Position numbers and translations under genes: made by a program
DNA from: Aphanomyces cochlioides
Lineage: Eukaryota; Oomycota; Saprolegniomycetes; Saprolegniales; Verrucalvaceae
Direction: 5' to 3'
DNA length: 64,000 bases
Assembly: GCA_019828595.1 (NCBI GenBank)
Contig: JAHQRK010000005.1
Span: 2,046,001-2,110,000, forward strand
Notes under the pieces: model-generated
What the model was told of the DNA's origin: nothing
Database searches by the model: none
What the model saw: the letters and a program-made list of their open reading frames with translations, nothing else
Shown: piece after piece, positions 10,524 through 19,687 of the stretch
Position numbering within the stretch: position 1 is the stretch's first letter
Layout: every line of letters starts with the position of its first letter

Positions 10524-12587
10524 GTCTCGCATCTTGGTGAACGGCTTCTTGTCTAAGCCAGTTCACATCTCACGCGGTGTGTTGCAAGGTGATCCACTGT
10601 CGCCACTTCTGTTTGTGATCGCTTTGGAACCGATGTGCCAACTCCTACGGCAACACTCCAACTATGGCATCAAGTGTGGGGATCGCTACCACACTGGGAG
10701 TTACTTTGCCGACGACTCGCAACTCTATGCGGCAAATGAGACGTGCCTCCACCGGCAGCTTGCATTGGTTCAAACCTTTTGCGACAAGTCTGGTTTCCGA
10801 CTCAACGTAGACAAGACCCAAATTCTGACCTACAGCCAGTTGAATGGGAACCTTGCCTCACTACAAGTTACTTCCGACAGTCCCGTGAAGGCTCTTGGTA
10901 TCTTGGTTGCGCCCAATCTTTCTCCATTGGCACGTTTCAATTACGTGTTTGAGAAGTTTGTGGCTCGCTTGTCTTTGTGGCTCTACAAGGCTCGAACCAT
11001 GGCCGGAAAAGTCACTATCCTGCACAGCATATGTCTGCCTGTGTTATGGTACCAACTGGCTTTTGTCCCTGCCGACAAAGACCTGGCCAAAAAGATCGAC
11101 AAGGCCATGCTTCAATTTATGCATGGTGAAGAAATCAACCCATCCTCCTCTGTCCATGGCCTCCGTTTGATCAAAAAGGAGATCCTATTCATGCCGAAGA
11201 AGTCCGGTGGCTTAGGCCTGCACCATGCACTTGCTTTATGGCAACAACACAACCGCTCTGTCATGATCAGATGCATTCAAGCCATCACCACCCCACCCCA
11301 CAAGTCTGCCATGTCTGCCTGGATTACGCCGGGCTATACTCTCCTCGAGAAGGCTTTTCATCCATGGGGTTCCCCCGAGATCTCCTCTTGGCAAATGGCT
11401 CTTCTGCATTCATCAGACAACTGTACAAGAATCCCAATATCACTCCAATGTGGAAAGCCTTATTGAGTAGCTGGTTTGAATCCCGCTGGACTCCGTACGG
11501 CTGTCCAAATCACATCTCATCTTTGGATATTCCCCTTTGGCACAACTCGTATCTGCCTGGACTCGAAGACCTATACGATCAGTGCTCTACATCGACGCAA
11601 GACCAAGCCAATGTATTGGCTTCGCTTCACATCACGAAGTTGTCGCATTTGTTGACTCCGTGTCAGCGAGTTTGGCCAGCTTCGATCTTGTTCGACAAAA
11701 TCAACCGTGCCTGCCGCCAAGCCAATTTTGTCCCTCCAACGAAACAATGGATCTCAATCTTGGTGACCAAGTTATCACGATTGTTTGAGATTGTTTCTGA
11801 AGAGGATGCTCCCGTGTTCCACTTGCCGACGCCAAGCTCTGAATGGATGGAATGGCACTGGATGATACACCCTGACTCGAGTCCGATCTTGTTGGCGTTT
11901 GCGACTTCGAAAACGGCTAAGATCAGAGCTTCTCCAGCTGTCAGCTCGTCCATTCTTCCTACCAAGCATCTCAACCTGCCATCCAACTTTTACGAAGACC
12001 CCAAGCGCCTTACCCAACTTGCCGCCTTCCTCCAACCCGACCACATTCTCCCTCGATATGGAGAGTTCATTTTCAAGACCCTTCTCCGCGCCAACGCCAT
12101 GCAATATCTGTTTCAGTACCAAGACCCCAAGCCGACGTGTGTCTTCTGTCGTGTCAATGAGACGTACGAGCATTTCCTGTTCTCTTGTGGATATGGTCAA
12201 TCTGTTTGGTATTTCTTCAAGACAATCCAGCGACTGCTCGAGTGTTCCTTTCCGTCCACGTGTCTGGAAATGTTCTACGAGACGCCCAAGCCGTCCGATG
12301 GATACTACATCCGTGGCTATCTGAAGATCTGGCCGATTGTCCGAGCCTGCGTGTATTATCAAATATGGCTCCAACGTGCCGATCGCACCTTTCGACCCGA
12401 CCTCACAGCGAAGAGTCCGATGGAAGTTGCCATTCATGCTGCCTCTTTGATCAAGCTACATCTACAACAGCTCCTGGTTGATCTCCCTCTCAAGAAGGGA
12501 TACACCAAGGTATTCAATGTGCTCAAGCATCTATCTTCGGACCACTGGTTACGTCAACACATCATTCCTGACAGCGTCGTTTCATGA
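10524..12587 (+). pseudogene. LINE ORF2, 5'-truncated and frameshifted (copy C)
   Basis: The fragment starts within the RT domain, between motifs A and B, so motif B (GVLQGDPLSP) and FADD are present but motif A is gone. A run of six C residues present in other copies is five here (about 11372-11376), shifting the frame after KAFHPWGSP. The downstream part, including the zinc motif, stays open in the shifted frame to the stop. The homopolymer indel could be a real mutation or a sequencing error. Endonuclease and RT function are lost in any case. Confidence 0.9.
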
Positions 12588-12735
12588 GTGAGCTAACGGC
12601 TCACTCACTTCATCTCCTGTTCAATGACCACTTTGCCATATTCTGTTTTCCAAGTTCTATTTATACAGTACGAGGCAAATTAGTAAGTCATTAGGGCCTT
12701 TGCTCAAAAATAAGGTTAATACAACTCATTTAACC

Positions 12736-14025
12736 ATGAGAAGGAGCTGTTGGCTGTGGTTGTTCATCTTGACCATCTTCAGATGCCTCAGTTGAGTCGG
12801 CCTTGCCTTCCGCATTTGTTCCAGGGTCTTGATCATGATCGTCTCCATCATGTTCAGGTTCTTTTTCTCCTGACGGAGGAGATTTTGCCGCTGCCTTGGC
12901 CGCTTTTGCCTTCGCTTTTTCAGCCTTGGCCTCTGCACGTCGTGAAACAATCGACGGAGGCAATGTCTTGTTCAGAGCAGCGATCTTGTGCTGAAACACG
13001 ACGACAAAAGGCTGACCCGACGGATCCGTAATGGTGATTTCGCGTAGTGCGTCGCCGGATTTTGGCACCAGCACTGCAGGAGGCGCAGACGACTTGAAAA
13101 TGACTCTCAAATGCGGCGACTTGATGTTCTGACCAGCAGTAGGGTTGAATGCTGCTATCACTGACTTGGTCAATGCAGCCATTTTCTTGACAATTGCCTT
13201 GGCCATCGAAGGGTGACTGACCTTGTTGAACGTAACGTAGTAGTTGTTGCCATAACGCGAGTACTTGGGAACCAGGAAGTCTTTGCCACCAAGTCGAAAC
13301 GTTGTGCCTCCCATTTCCACGCACGTAGACAAGTTGTAACTTGAGATCACAATGGTCTGTGGGTTCTTCTTGTGGATCAAAATGTTCGGAAATTTGGAGC
13401 CCCATAATGAACCAGGATTTTCCTTGACAAATTGATCGCAGATGACTTTTTCGGACCAGTCCTTGTAGGCTTCGCCCAACTTGACTGTGAGCTCGTACAC
13501 TTGGGACTGGGGGGTGAGCAAAATGTTTTCAATGAAGGCGTCCATGTCACCAGAGTCTTTGTAGAATGCGTCCGCCATGGCCTCGCATCGCGCAATATCG
13601 TCATCGGCAATAGCATGAGCACCAGTGTTGCGATGTTTCGCGCCTTTGGGGGCATTGCCTTGCTTGGAATCTTTCTTGGACGAAGCTGAATCCTTGCCGG
13701 GAGTCTTTTGCGTCCATGGATTGGCCTTTTCAGCGTTTTGTTGCTCTTGATCGCCTTGTATTTTGTCTGCCGCGGTAGGAGGATCAACAGCGCCATTTCC
13801 TTGAGCAACGGATTTGTCGACAATGTCTTGATTTGACTGGTCATTGTCATTGTTTGTCGATTGTTCCTCTTGAATAACTTCTCCAGGAGTATCACACGGC
13901 TTCGCTTGGCCGTTAATGTCGCCTGACCCATCCACCTCCGAGTGAATTTGAGTATTTCCCTCGTCGGTTAAGGCCTCGGTTTCAGTAGAATCCTTCCCCT
14001 CGGCGTCTCCAGAGACCATATCCAC
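12736..14025 (-). pseudogene. Inverted ORF1 segment of host copy D
   Basis: Reverse-strand translation gives ORF1 from the VDMVSGDAEGK region to TAPSHG, which includes the acidic N-terminal part, the NPWTQ motif and the central domain. On the left it is cut by the insertion of copy C. On the right it is cut by copy E and resumes at 24544-24553 after the target duplication. The join to forward ORF1 near 24554 marks D as a copy with a 5' inversion. The frame is uninterrupted on the reverse strand, but neither a start nor a stop of ORF1 is present. Confidence 0.85.
14009..14025. repeat. Target-site duplication of copy E, left copy
   Basis: CCAGAGACCATATCCAC is repeated exactly at 24527-24543, where its CC coincides with the CC at the end of copy E. 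It lies in reversed ORF1 sequence of D, which continues with GTCCTCTTGAG after the right copy. The last two bases (AC) also match the ORF2 sequence just upstream of E's truncation point, so the boundary is uncertain by 2 bp. Confidence 0.92.
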
Positions 14026-16509
14026 CTTCAAAAGCAAATTCACGAGCTGCAAGATCGAGACAAGCAGTTTCGTCAAGACCAGGCGTTCCAACTTCACTTG
14101 TATAAAGCAGAGCGCTCGTCCAAGTTCCACTTCATGTCCCCTGTCCCTACCCCCTTGAAGAAGACAGTCTTCAAAGAGTTGGTGGATGTCAATGGAAATG
14201 TTGTCTCCAATCAACAAGGCATGTCTGACGTCCTGGTCGACTACTACAAGGACTTGTTTGCAGCTCCCGAGGTGCAGCGATCTGGAGACGAAGTGTCGTC
14301 ATTTCTGACCCCATTGACTCGACACAAGCAACTGCCAGAGCAAGCCCAGAAAGAGCTGTCGGCTCCCTTGCGCGCCAACGAGTTCTATCATGCTATTCGA
14401 CACAGCAGTTCGAACTCAGCGCCAGGTCCCAACGCTCTGCCATTCGAAGTCCTCAAACTTGCACCTCACAAGTGGTCGTTGGTATTGGAGCTGCTATTCA
14501 CACACCAGCTCCATTCTCACCCTCGCTTGACTCCCATGCAACTTGTCAGTACGCTGGTGTTGCTGCACAAGAAAGGCCCCAAGTCACAAGCCAAGAACTA
14601 TCGGCCCATTAGCCTACTCAACACGGATGTGAAAATCCTGACGAGTATTCTGGCTTATCGACTCCAGCGCCACATTCGACACATCATCCACCCGGACCAG
14701 CAAGGCTTTATCCGTCGAAGCAATATCCAAACCAATATTGCACGACTGGATGACATGCTGCACCACATCAAACTACACAGTCCGTCCTCGATGGTGGCAC
14801 TGCTTGACTTTGAGAAAGCTTTTGATCGCGTGGACCACGCGTACTTGCTCCGCGTCCTCCGTCACTATGGCTTTCCCGAAACCTTTGTTGACATGGTTCG
14901 CGTACTGTACTCGGGCCGCAAGTCTCGCATCTTGGTGAACGGCTTCTTGTCCAAGCCAGTTCACATCTCACGCGGTGTGTTGCAAGGTGATCCACTGTCG
15001 CCACTTCTGTTTGTGATCGCTTTGGAACCGATGTGCCAACTCCTACGGCAACACTCCAACTATGGCATCAAGTGTGGGGATCGCTACCACACTGGGAGTT
15101 ACTTTGCCGACGACTCGCAACTCTATGCGGCAAATGAGACGTGCCTCCACCGGCAGCTTGCATTGGTTCAAACCTTTTGCGACAAGTCTGGTTTCCGACT
15201 CAACGTAGACAAGACCCAAATTCTGACCTACAGCCAGTTGAATGGGAACCTTGCCTCACTACAAGTTACTTCCGACAGTCCCGTGAAGGCTCTTGGTATC
15301 TTGGTTGCGCCCAATCTTTCTCCATTGGCACGTTTCAATTACGTGTTTGAGAAGTTTGTGGCTCGCTTGTCTTTGTGGCTCTACAAGGCTCGAACCATGG
15401 CCGGAAAAGTCACTATCCTGCACAGCATATGTCTGCCTGTGTTATGGTACCAACTGGCTTTTGTCCCTGCCGACAAAGACCTGGCCAAAAAGATCGACAA
15501 GGCCATGCTTCAATTTATGCATGGTGAAGAAATCAACCCATCCTCCTCTGTCCATGGCCTCCGTTTGATCAAAAAGGAGATCCTATTCATGCCGAAGAAG
15601 TCCGGTGGCTTAGGCCTGCACCATGCACTTGCTTTATGGCAACAACACAACCGCTCTGTCATGATCAGATGCATTCAAGCCATCACCACCCCACCCCACA
15701 AGTCTGCCATGTCTGCCTGGATTACGCCGGGCTATACTCTCCTCGAGAAGGCTTTTCATCCATGGGGTTCCCCCCGAGATCTCCTCTTGGCAAATGGCTC
15801 TTCTGCATTCATCAGACAACTGTACAAGAATCCCAATATCACTCCAATGTGGAAAGCCTTATTGAGTAGCTGGTTTGAATCCCGCTGGACTCCGTACGGC
15901 TGTCCAAATCACATCTCATCTTTGGATGTTCCCCTTTGGCACAACTCGTATCTGCCTGGACTCGAAGACCTATACGATCAGTGCTCTACATCGACGCAAG
16001 ACCAAGCCAATGTATTGGCTTCGCTTCACATCACGAAGTTGTCGCATTTGTTGACTCCGTGTCAGCGAGTTTGGCCAGCTTCGATCTTGTTCGACAAAAT
16101 CAACCGTGCCTGCCGCCAAGCCAATTTTGTCCCTCCAACGAAACAATGGATCTCAATCTTGGTGACCAAGTTATCACGATTGTTTGAGATTGTTTCTGAA
16201 GAGGATGCTCCCGTGTTCCACTTGCCGACGCCAAGCTCTGAATGGATGGAATGGCACTGGATGATACACCCTGACTCGAGTCCGATCTTGTTGGCGTTTG
16301 CGACTTCGAAATCGGCTAAGATCAGAGCTTCTCCAGCTGCCAGCTCGTCCATTCTTCCTACCAAGCATCTCAACCTGCCATCCAACTTTTACGAAGACCC
16401 CAAGCGCCTTACCCAACTTGCCGCCTTCCTCCAACCCGACCAAATTCTCCCTCGATATGGAGAGTTCATTTTCAAGACCCTTCTCCGCGCCAACGCCATG
16501 CAATATCTG
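14026..16509 (+). pseudogene. LINE ORF2, first part (copy E), cut by copy F
   Basis: The segment encodes ORF2 from the LQKQIHELQD linker after the endonuclease, through the complete RT domain (LLDFEKAFDR, GVLQGDPLSP, FADD), to the MQYL codons just before the zinc motif. The endonuclease is missing because of the 5' truncation. The frame is open until it runs into the 5'-UTR of F. The matching C-terminal part lies at 23892-24380, beyond F. Confidence 0.92.
16496..16509. repeat. Target-site duplication of copy F, left copy
   Basis: CCATGCAATATCTG is repeated exactly at 23890-23903. The sequence on either side is contiguous ORF2 in intact copies. The 14-bp direct repeat is therefore a clean insertion footprint for the full-length element F. 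Confidence 0.97.
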
Positions 16510-16570
16510 ACTTCCGAATTTGCCTCGTACCCCTCAAGTCAAGAAGTTATCAAGTGCCGCCGCGCTCAAA
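16510..16570 (+). promoter_or_regulatory. 5'-UTR of copy F, with a block complementary to the 3'-UTR
   Basis: Sixty-one bases precede the first ATG. The block AATTTGCCTCGTAC at 16517-16530 is the exact reverse complement of GTACGAGGCAAATT in the 3'-UTR at 23824-23837. The first base (A16510) is probably an extra nucleotide added at insertion, because H has C at the same place. An internal promoter would be expected in such a short leader, but I recognise no known promoter motif in it. Confidence 0.7.
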
Positions 16571-19500
16571 ATGTCCAACGCCAACAGCTGTTCCGAGCTC
16601 CGTGAGACCAACACTCACGGAGTCACCATCATTCCAGGTATTGTATCACCTCACCCACTTTCGTCGTCCAATCAGGATGGCGGAAGTGGTGTGAGTAATG
16701 TCTCTACACCTAACCCTAGGGCCGAAGTGGAGGTCGAGTTCGACCCCAACAGCGTCTCTGGAGACCAATCTGCGTCTCGCTCCCCCAGCGCTTCACCTGG
16801 TGCTCCACTCGCCGGAGTTCCAGGGGGGGTCAACCTCAGTGGGTCAGTGGTTGACCCCCAGACCACTGTCGTTAACTTGTCTAGCGAAGCCCTCACTCAG
16901 GAGGGCGAACCACTGGGGCCTTGTGCCTGTGGTGGCTGCTTCCCTGGACTCCAATTGGAGTCGATCCCCAGTGAAGGCGGCGAGAAAACGGGGTCCATGC
17001 CAGCCATAGAGGCTACGAGGGCCCCCCCTATGGGCACACCCTGCGGTTCTGTCTACTTCCCCCCAGGGGCCTCTTCGGAGGGGCGGGGGCGGTATCCCGA
17101 TTTGGGTTCTCGCCGGAGCAATGGTGTACCCCAGTCACCGTGCTGCGGGGATGGCATGGATTCCCCTTCTACCCCTGTCACTGGGGGTCTGGCCCCGGCC
17201 TTTCTCGTGACCAATGGGACTGAGCCAGCAGCCACCAACCGCGTCGCCCCCTGTGCTGAGCCTCCTAGAACGGGAGAGGAAGAAGAAAAATCTCAAGAGG
17301 ACGTGGATATGGTCTCTGGAGACGCCGAGGGGAAGGATTCTACTGAAACCGAGGCCTTAACCGACGAGGGAAATACTCAAATTCACTCGGAGGTGGATGG
17401 GTCAGGCGACATTAACGGCCAAGCGAAGCCGTGTGATACTCCTGGAGAAGTTATTCAAGAGGAACAATCGACAAACAATGACAATGACCAGTCAAATCAA
17501 GACATTGTCGACAAATCCGTTGCTCAAGGAAATGGCGCTGTTGATCCTCCTACCGCGGCAGACAAAATACAAGGCGATCAAGAGCAACAAAACGCTGAAA
17601 AGGCCAATCCATGGACGCAAAAGACTCCCGGCAAGGATTCAGCTTCGTCCAAGAAAGATTCCAAGCAAGGCAATGCCCCCAAAGGCGCGAAACATCGCAA
17701 CACTGGTGCTCATGCTATTGCCGATGACGATATTGCGCGATGCGAGGCCATGGCGGACGCATTCTACAAAGACTCTGGTGACATGGACGCCTTCATTGAA
17801 AACATTTTGCTCACCCCCCAGTCCCAAGTGTACGAGCTCACAGTCAAGTTGGGCGAAGCCTACAAGGACTGGTCCGAAAAAGTCATCTGCGATCAATTTG
17901 TCAAGGAAAATCCTGGTTCGTTATGGGGCTCCAAATTTCCGAACATTTTGATCCACAAGAAGAACCCACAGACCATTGTGATCTCAAGTTACAACTTGTC
18001 TACGTGCGTGGAAATGGGAGGCACAACGTTTCGACTTGGTGGCAAAGACTTCCTGGTTCCCAAATACTCGCGTTATGGCAACAACTACTATGTTACGTTC
18101 AACAAGGTCAGTCACCCTTCGATGGCCAAGGCAATTGTCAAGAAAATGGCTGCATTGACCAAGTCAGTGATAGCAGCATTCAACCCTACTGCTGGTCAGA
18201 ACATCAAGTCGCCGCATTTGAGAGTCATTTTCAAGTCGTCTGCGCCTCCTGCAGTGCTGGTGCCAAAATCTGGCGACGCACTACGCGAAATCACCATTAC
18301 GGATCCGTCGGGTCAGCCTTTTGTCGTCGTGTTTCAGCACAAGATCGCTGCTCTGAACAAGACATTGCCTCCGTCGATTGTTTCACGACGTGCAGAGGCC
18401 AAGGCTGAAAAAGCGAAGGCAAAAGCGGCCAAGGCAGCGGCAAAATCTCCTCCGTCAGGAGAAAAAGAACCTGAACCTGATGGAGACGATCATGATCAAG
18501 ACCCTGGAACAAATGCGGAAGGCAAGGCCGACTCAACTGAGGCATCTGAAGATGGTCAAGATGAACAACCACAGCCAACAGCTCCTTCTCATGGCTCTGA
18601 TGTCGATATGTCTGGTGACAGCGATCCCCCTAACAACAATGGACAAGACAAACAACAAGAAGATGTGGAAATGTCTACCAACGAATCGCCCGCTCTTGCT
18701 CCACCAAGTGAGCAGCCCAAGAACTCGCTGGACCTTCAATTGGTAACGGGCTACCGGTCTGGACCAGCTCCAAAACGTACTTTGCCTTCGTCCCCACGTT
18801 TGGATCCCCTGCCGACATCCAACCGTTTTCATATCCTCGAAGAAGACGACGTGGAACTCTCGTTTGAAGACTTTGCAGTGCCTCGAATTGTATTGGAAGA
18901 TTCAAGTGCGCCACGCCCGAAAAAGACCAAAGGCAAAGCGAAGAAACAACGACTTAACAAGTCTGCTGCAGCCCACCTCGAATTGGCGAAGAAGATCATT
19001 CGAGACAAGAAAGTCGAAGGCAGTATCACCGAATGTCAACGCATTTTGCGAGATGATCCTCAGCTCGTTGCACATGCTATGTACGCACAAGATGAAGACC
19101 TCAGTTTGTTTCAGTCACTTGTTGCAACCAAGACTATTGAGCGCAAGATGGCTTTGTTAAAAGCTCAAGGCAAGCCTCACAACTACAAACATCACGTCAA
19201 CTTCATGGCTCAATACAAGATTCACCCGTCAGAAATCTTGGAAGAATTGACCACGGACATACCAGAGATCAAGCGCATCCTCTTTGCACTTGCTACGATT
19301 GACTTATTCCTCTCAAATCGGGCCCCAGACCTCTACACAAACTCGGAGGCACTGACTGTTCTATTGAACCAAGAAGCAACAAGATTGCCTGACACCAACT
19401 GCTTGACGGACTGGTCGCTGTTTGCTTTGATCGAAAACTTCAGCGACAATCTCGAGAAGTTCACTTTGCCGGCTCCCGTCTTGTCGGCCATCTCGATGCT

Positions 19501-19609
19501 CAAAAGCATCACCAACAATTACCACATCGACGAGCTCTGCAGCAAAGCTCACCACTCCATGAACGCCGACGAAATTGATCCCCTCGATTTGGAGGACGAT
19601 CAACTCTAA
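16571..19609 (+). CDS. LINE ORF1 protein, complete, 1,012 residues (copy F)
   Basis: The start is the first ATG after the 5'-UTR (MSNANSCSEL). Layout by residue: 1-260 Pro/Gly/Ser-rich with a CACGGC cysteine cluster near 115; 260-345 acidic and Gln/Asn-rich; from about 346 (NPWTQ) to about 600 a conserved globular domain; about 605-625 a Lys/Ala helix; 625-770 an acidic Pro/Ser-rich linker; about 780-795 a basic cluster (RPKKTKGKAKKQR) like a nuclear localisation signal; 800-1012 a helical domain with an acidic tail. No CCHC zinc knuckle and no certain RRM is visible, so I cannot assign it to a known ORF1 type. By position it should bind the element RNA and form the particle with ORF2; that is inference. 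The G and C runs in the N-terminal third vary in length between copies. Confidence 0.9.
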   Translation: MSNANSCSELRETNTHGVTIIPGIVSPHPLSSSNQDGGSGVSNVSTPNPRAEVEVEFDPNSVSGDQSASRSPSASPGAPLAGVPGGVNLSGSVVDPQTTVVNLSSEALTQEGEPLGPCACGGCFPGLQLESIPSEGGEKTGSMPAIEATRAPPMGTPCGSVYFPPGASSEGRGRYPDLGSRRSNGVPQSPCCGDGMDSPSTPVTGGLAPAFLVTNGTEPAATNRVAPCAEPPRTGEEEEKSQEDVDMVSGDAEGKDSTETEALTDEGNTQIHSEVDGSGDINGQAKPCDTPGEVIQEEQSTNNDNDQSNQDIVDKSVAQGNGAVDPPTAADKIQGDQEQQNAEKANPWTQKTPGKDSASSKKDSKQGNAPKGAKHRNTGAHAIADDDIARCEAMADAFYKDSGDMDAFIENILLTPQSQVYELTVKLGEAYKDWSEKVICDQFVKENPGSLWGSKFPNILIHKKNPQTIVISSYNLSTCVEMGGTTFRLGGKDFLVPKYSRYGNNYYVTFNKVSHPSMAKAIVKKMAALTKSVIAAFNPTAGQNIKSPHLRVIFKSSAPPAVLVPKSGDALREITITDPSGQPFVVVFQHKIAALNKTLPPSIVSRRAEAKAEKAKAKAAKAAAKSPPSGEKEPEPDGDDHDQDPGTNAEGKADSTEASEDGQDEQPQPTAPSHGSDVDMSGDSDPPNNNGQDKQQEDVEMSTNESPALAPPSEQPKNSLDLQLVTGYRSGPAPKRTLPSSPRLDPLPTSNRFHILEEDDVELSFEDFAVPRIVLEDSSAPRPKKTKGKAKKQRLNKSAAAHLELAKKIIRDKKVEGSITECQRILRDDPQLVAHAMYAQDEDLSLFQSLVATKTIERKMALLKAQGKPHNYKHHVNFMAQYKIHPSEILEELTTDIPEIKRILFALATIDLFLSNRAPDLYTNSEALTVLLNQEATRLPDTNCLTDWSLFALIENFSDNLEKFTLPAPVLSAISMLKSITNNYHIDELCSKAHHSMNADEIDPLDLEDDQL

Positions 19610-19687
19610 GGCTTCTATCCCCTGCTTCAATCCATTTCAACCTCCCCTCTGACCCCTCCATTCTACTCATTTTCATCTGTACTCGTG
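19610..19687 (+). other. ORF1-ORF2 spacer (78 bp)
   Basis: A pyrimidine-rich, C/T-dominated spacer is conserved in all copies that keep it. ORF2 has its own ATG after it, and the two frames do not overlap. ORF2 must therefore be translated by reinitiation, internal entry or a separate transcript. I see no frameshift site or termination-upstream ATG overlap (the TAA and the next ATG are well apart). Confidence 0.6.

Larger units (their letters stand above)
10441..12733 (+). mobile_element. LINE copy C (5'-truncated, with 5' inversion)
   Basis: An inverted piece of ORF2 (10441-10523) is joined to a forward ORF2 segment that starts in the CAAGTCTCGC region and runs to the 3' terminus. A short CAA(G) overlap at 10521-10524 marks the breakpoint. 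The terminal CC at 12734-12735 is followed by reversed ORF1 of copy D, so C sits in the inverted part of D. B in turn sits in the inverted part of C. The left end of C lies outside the window. Confidence 0.8.

Noticed and set aside
16520..16570. An ORF1 start upstream of 16571 at TTG (16520).
   Set aside because: The frame is open there, but TTG is not a usual eukaryotic start. It lies in the 5'-UTR block that pairs with the 3'-UTR, and an ATG follows at 16571.
16672..17010. Alternative frames in the N-terminal third of ORF1 as separate small genes.
   Set aside because: They arise from proline/glycine-rich codon composition and change with the homopolymer lengths between copies. ORF1 of copy F reads straight through.
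19610..19687. A bacterial-style operon with ribosome binding site before ORF2.
   Set aside because: The spacer is C/T-rich with no purine-rich ribosome binding site, and the element type is eukaryotic.
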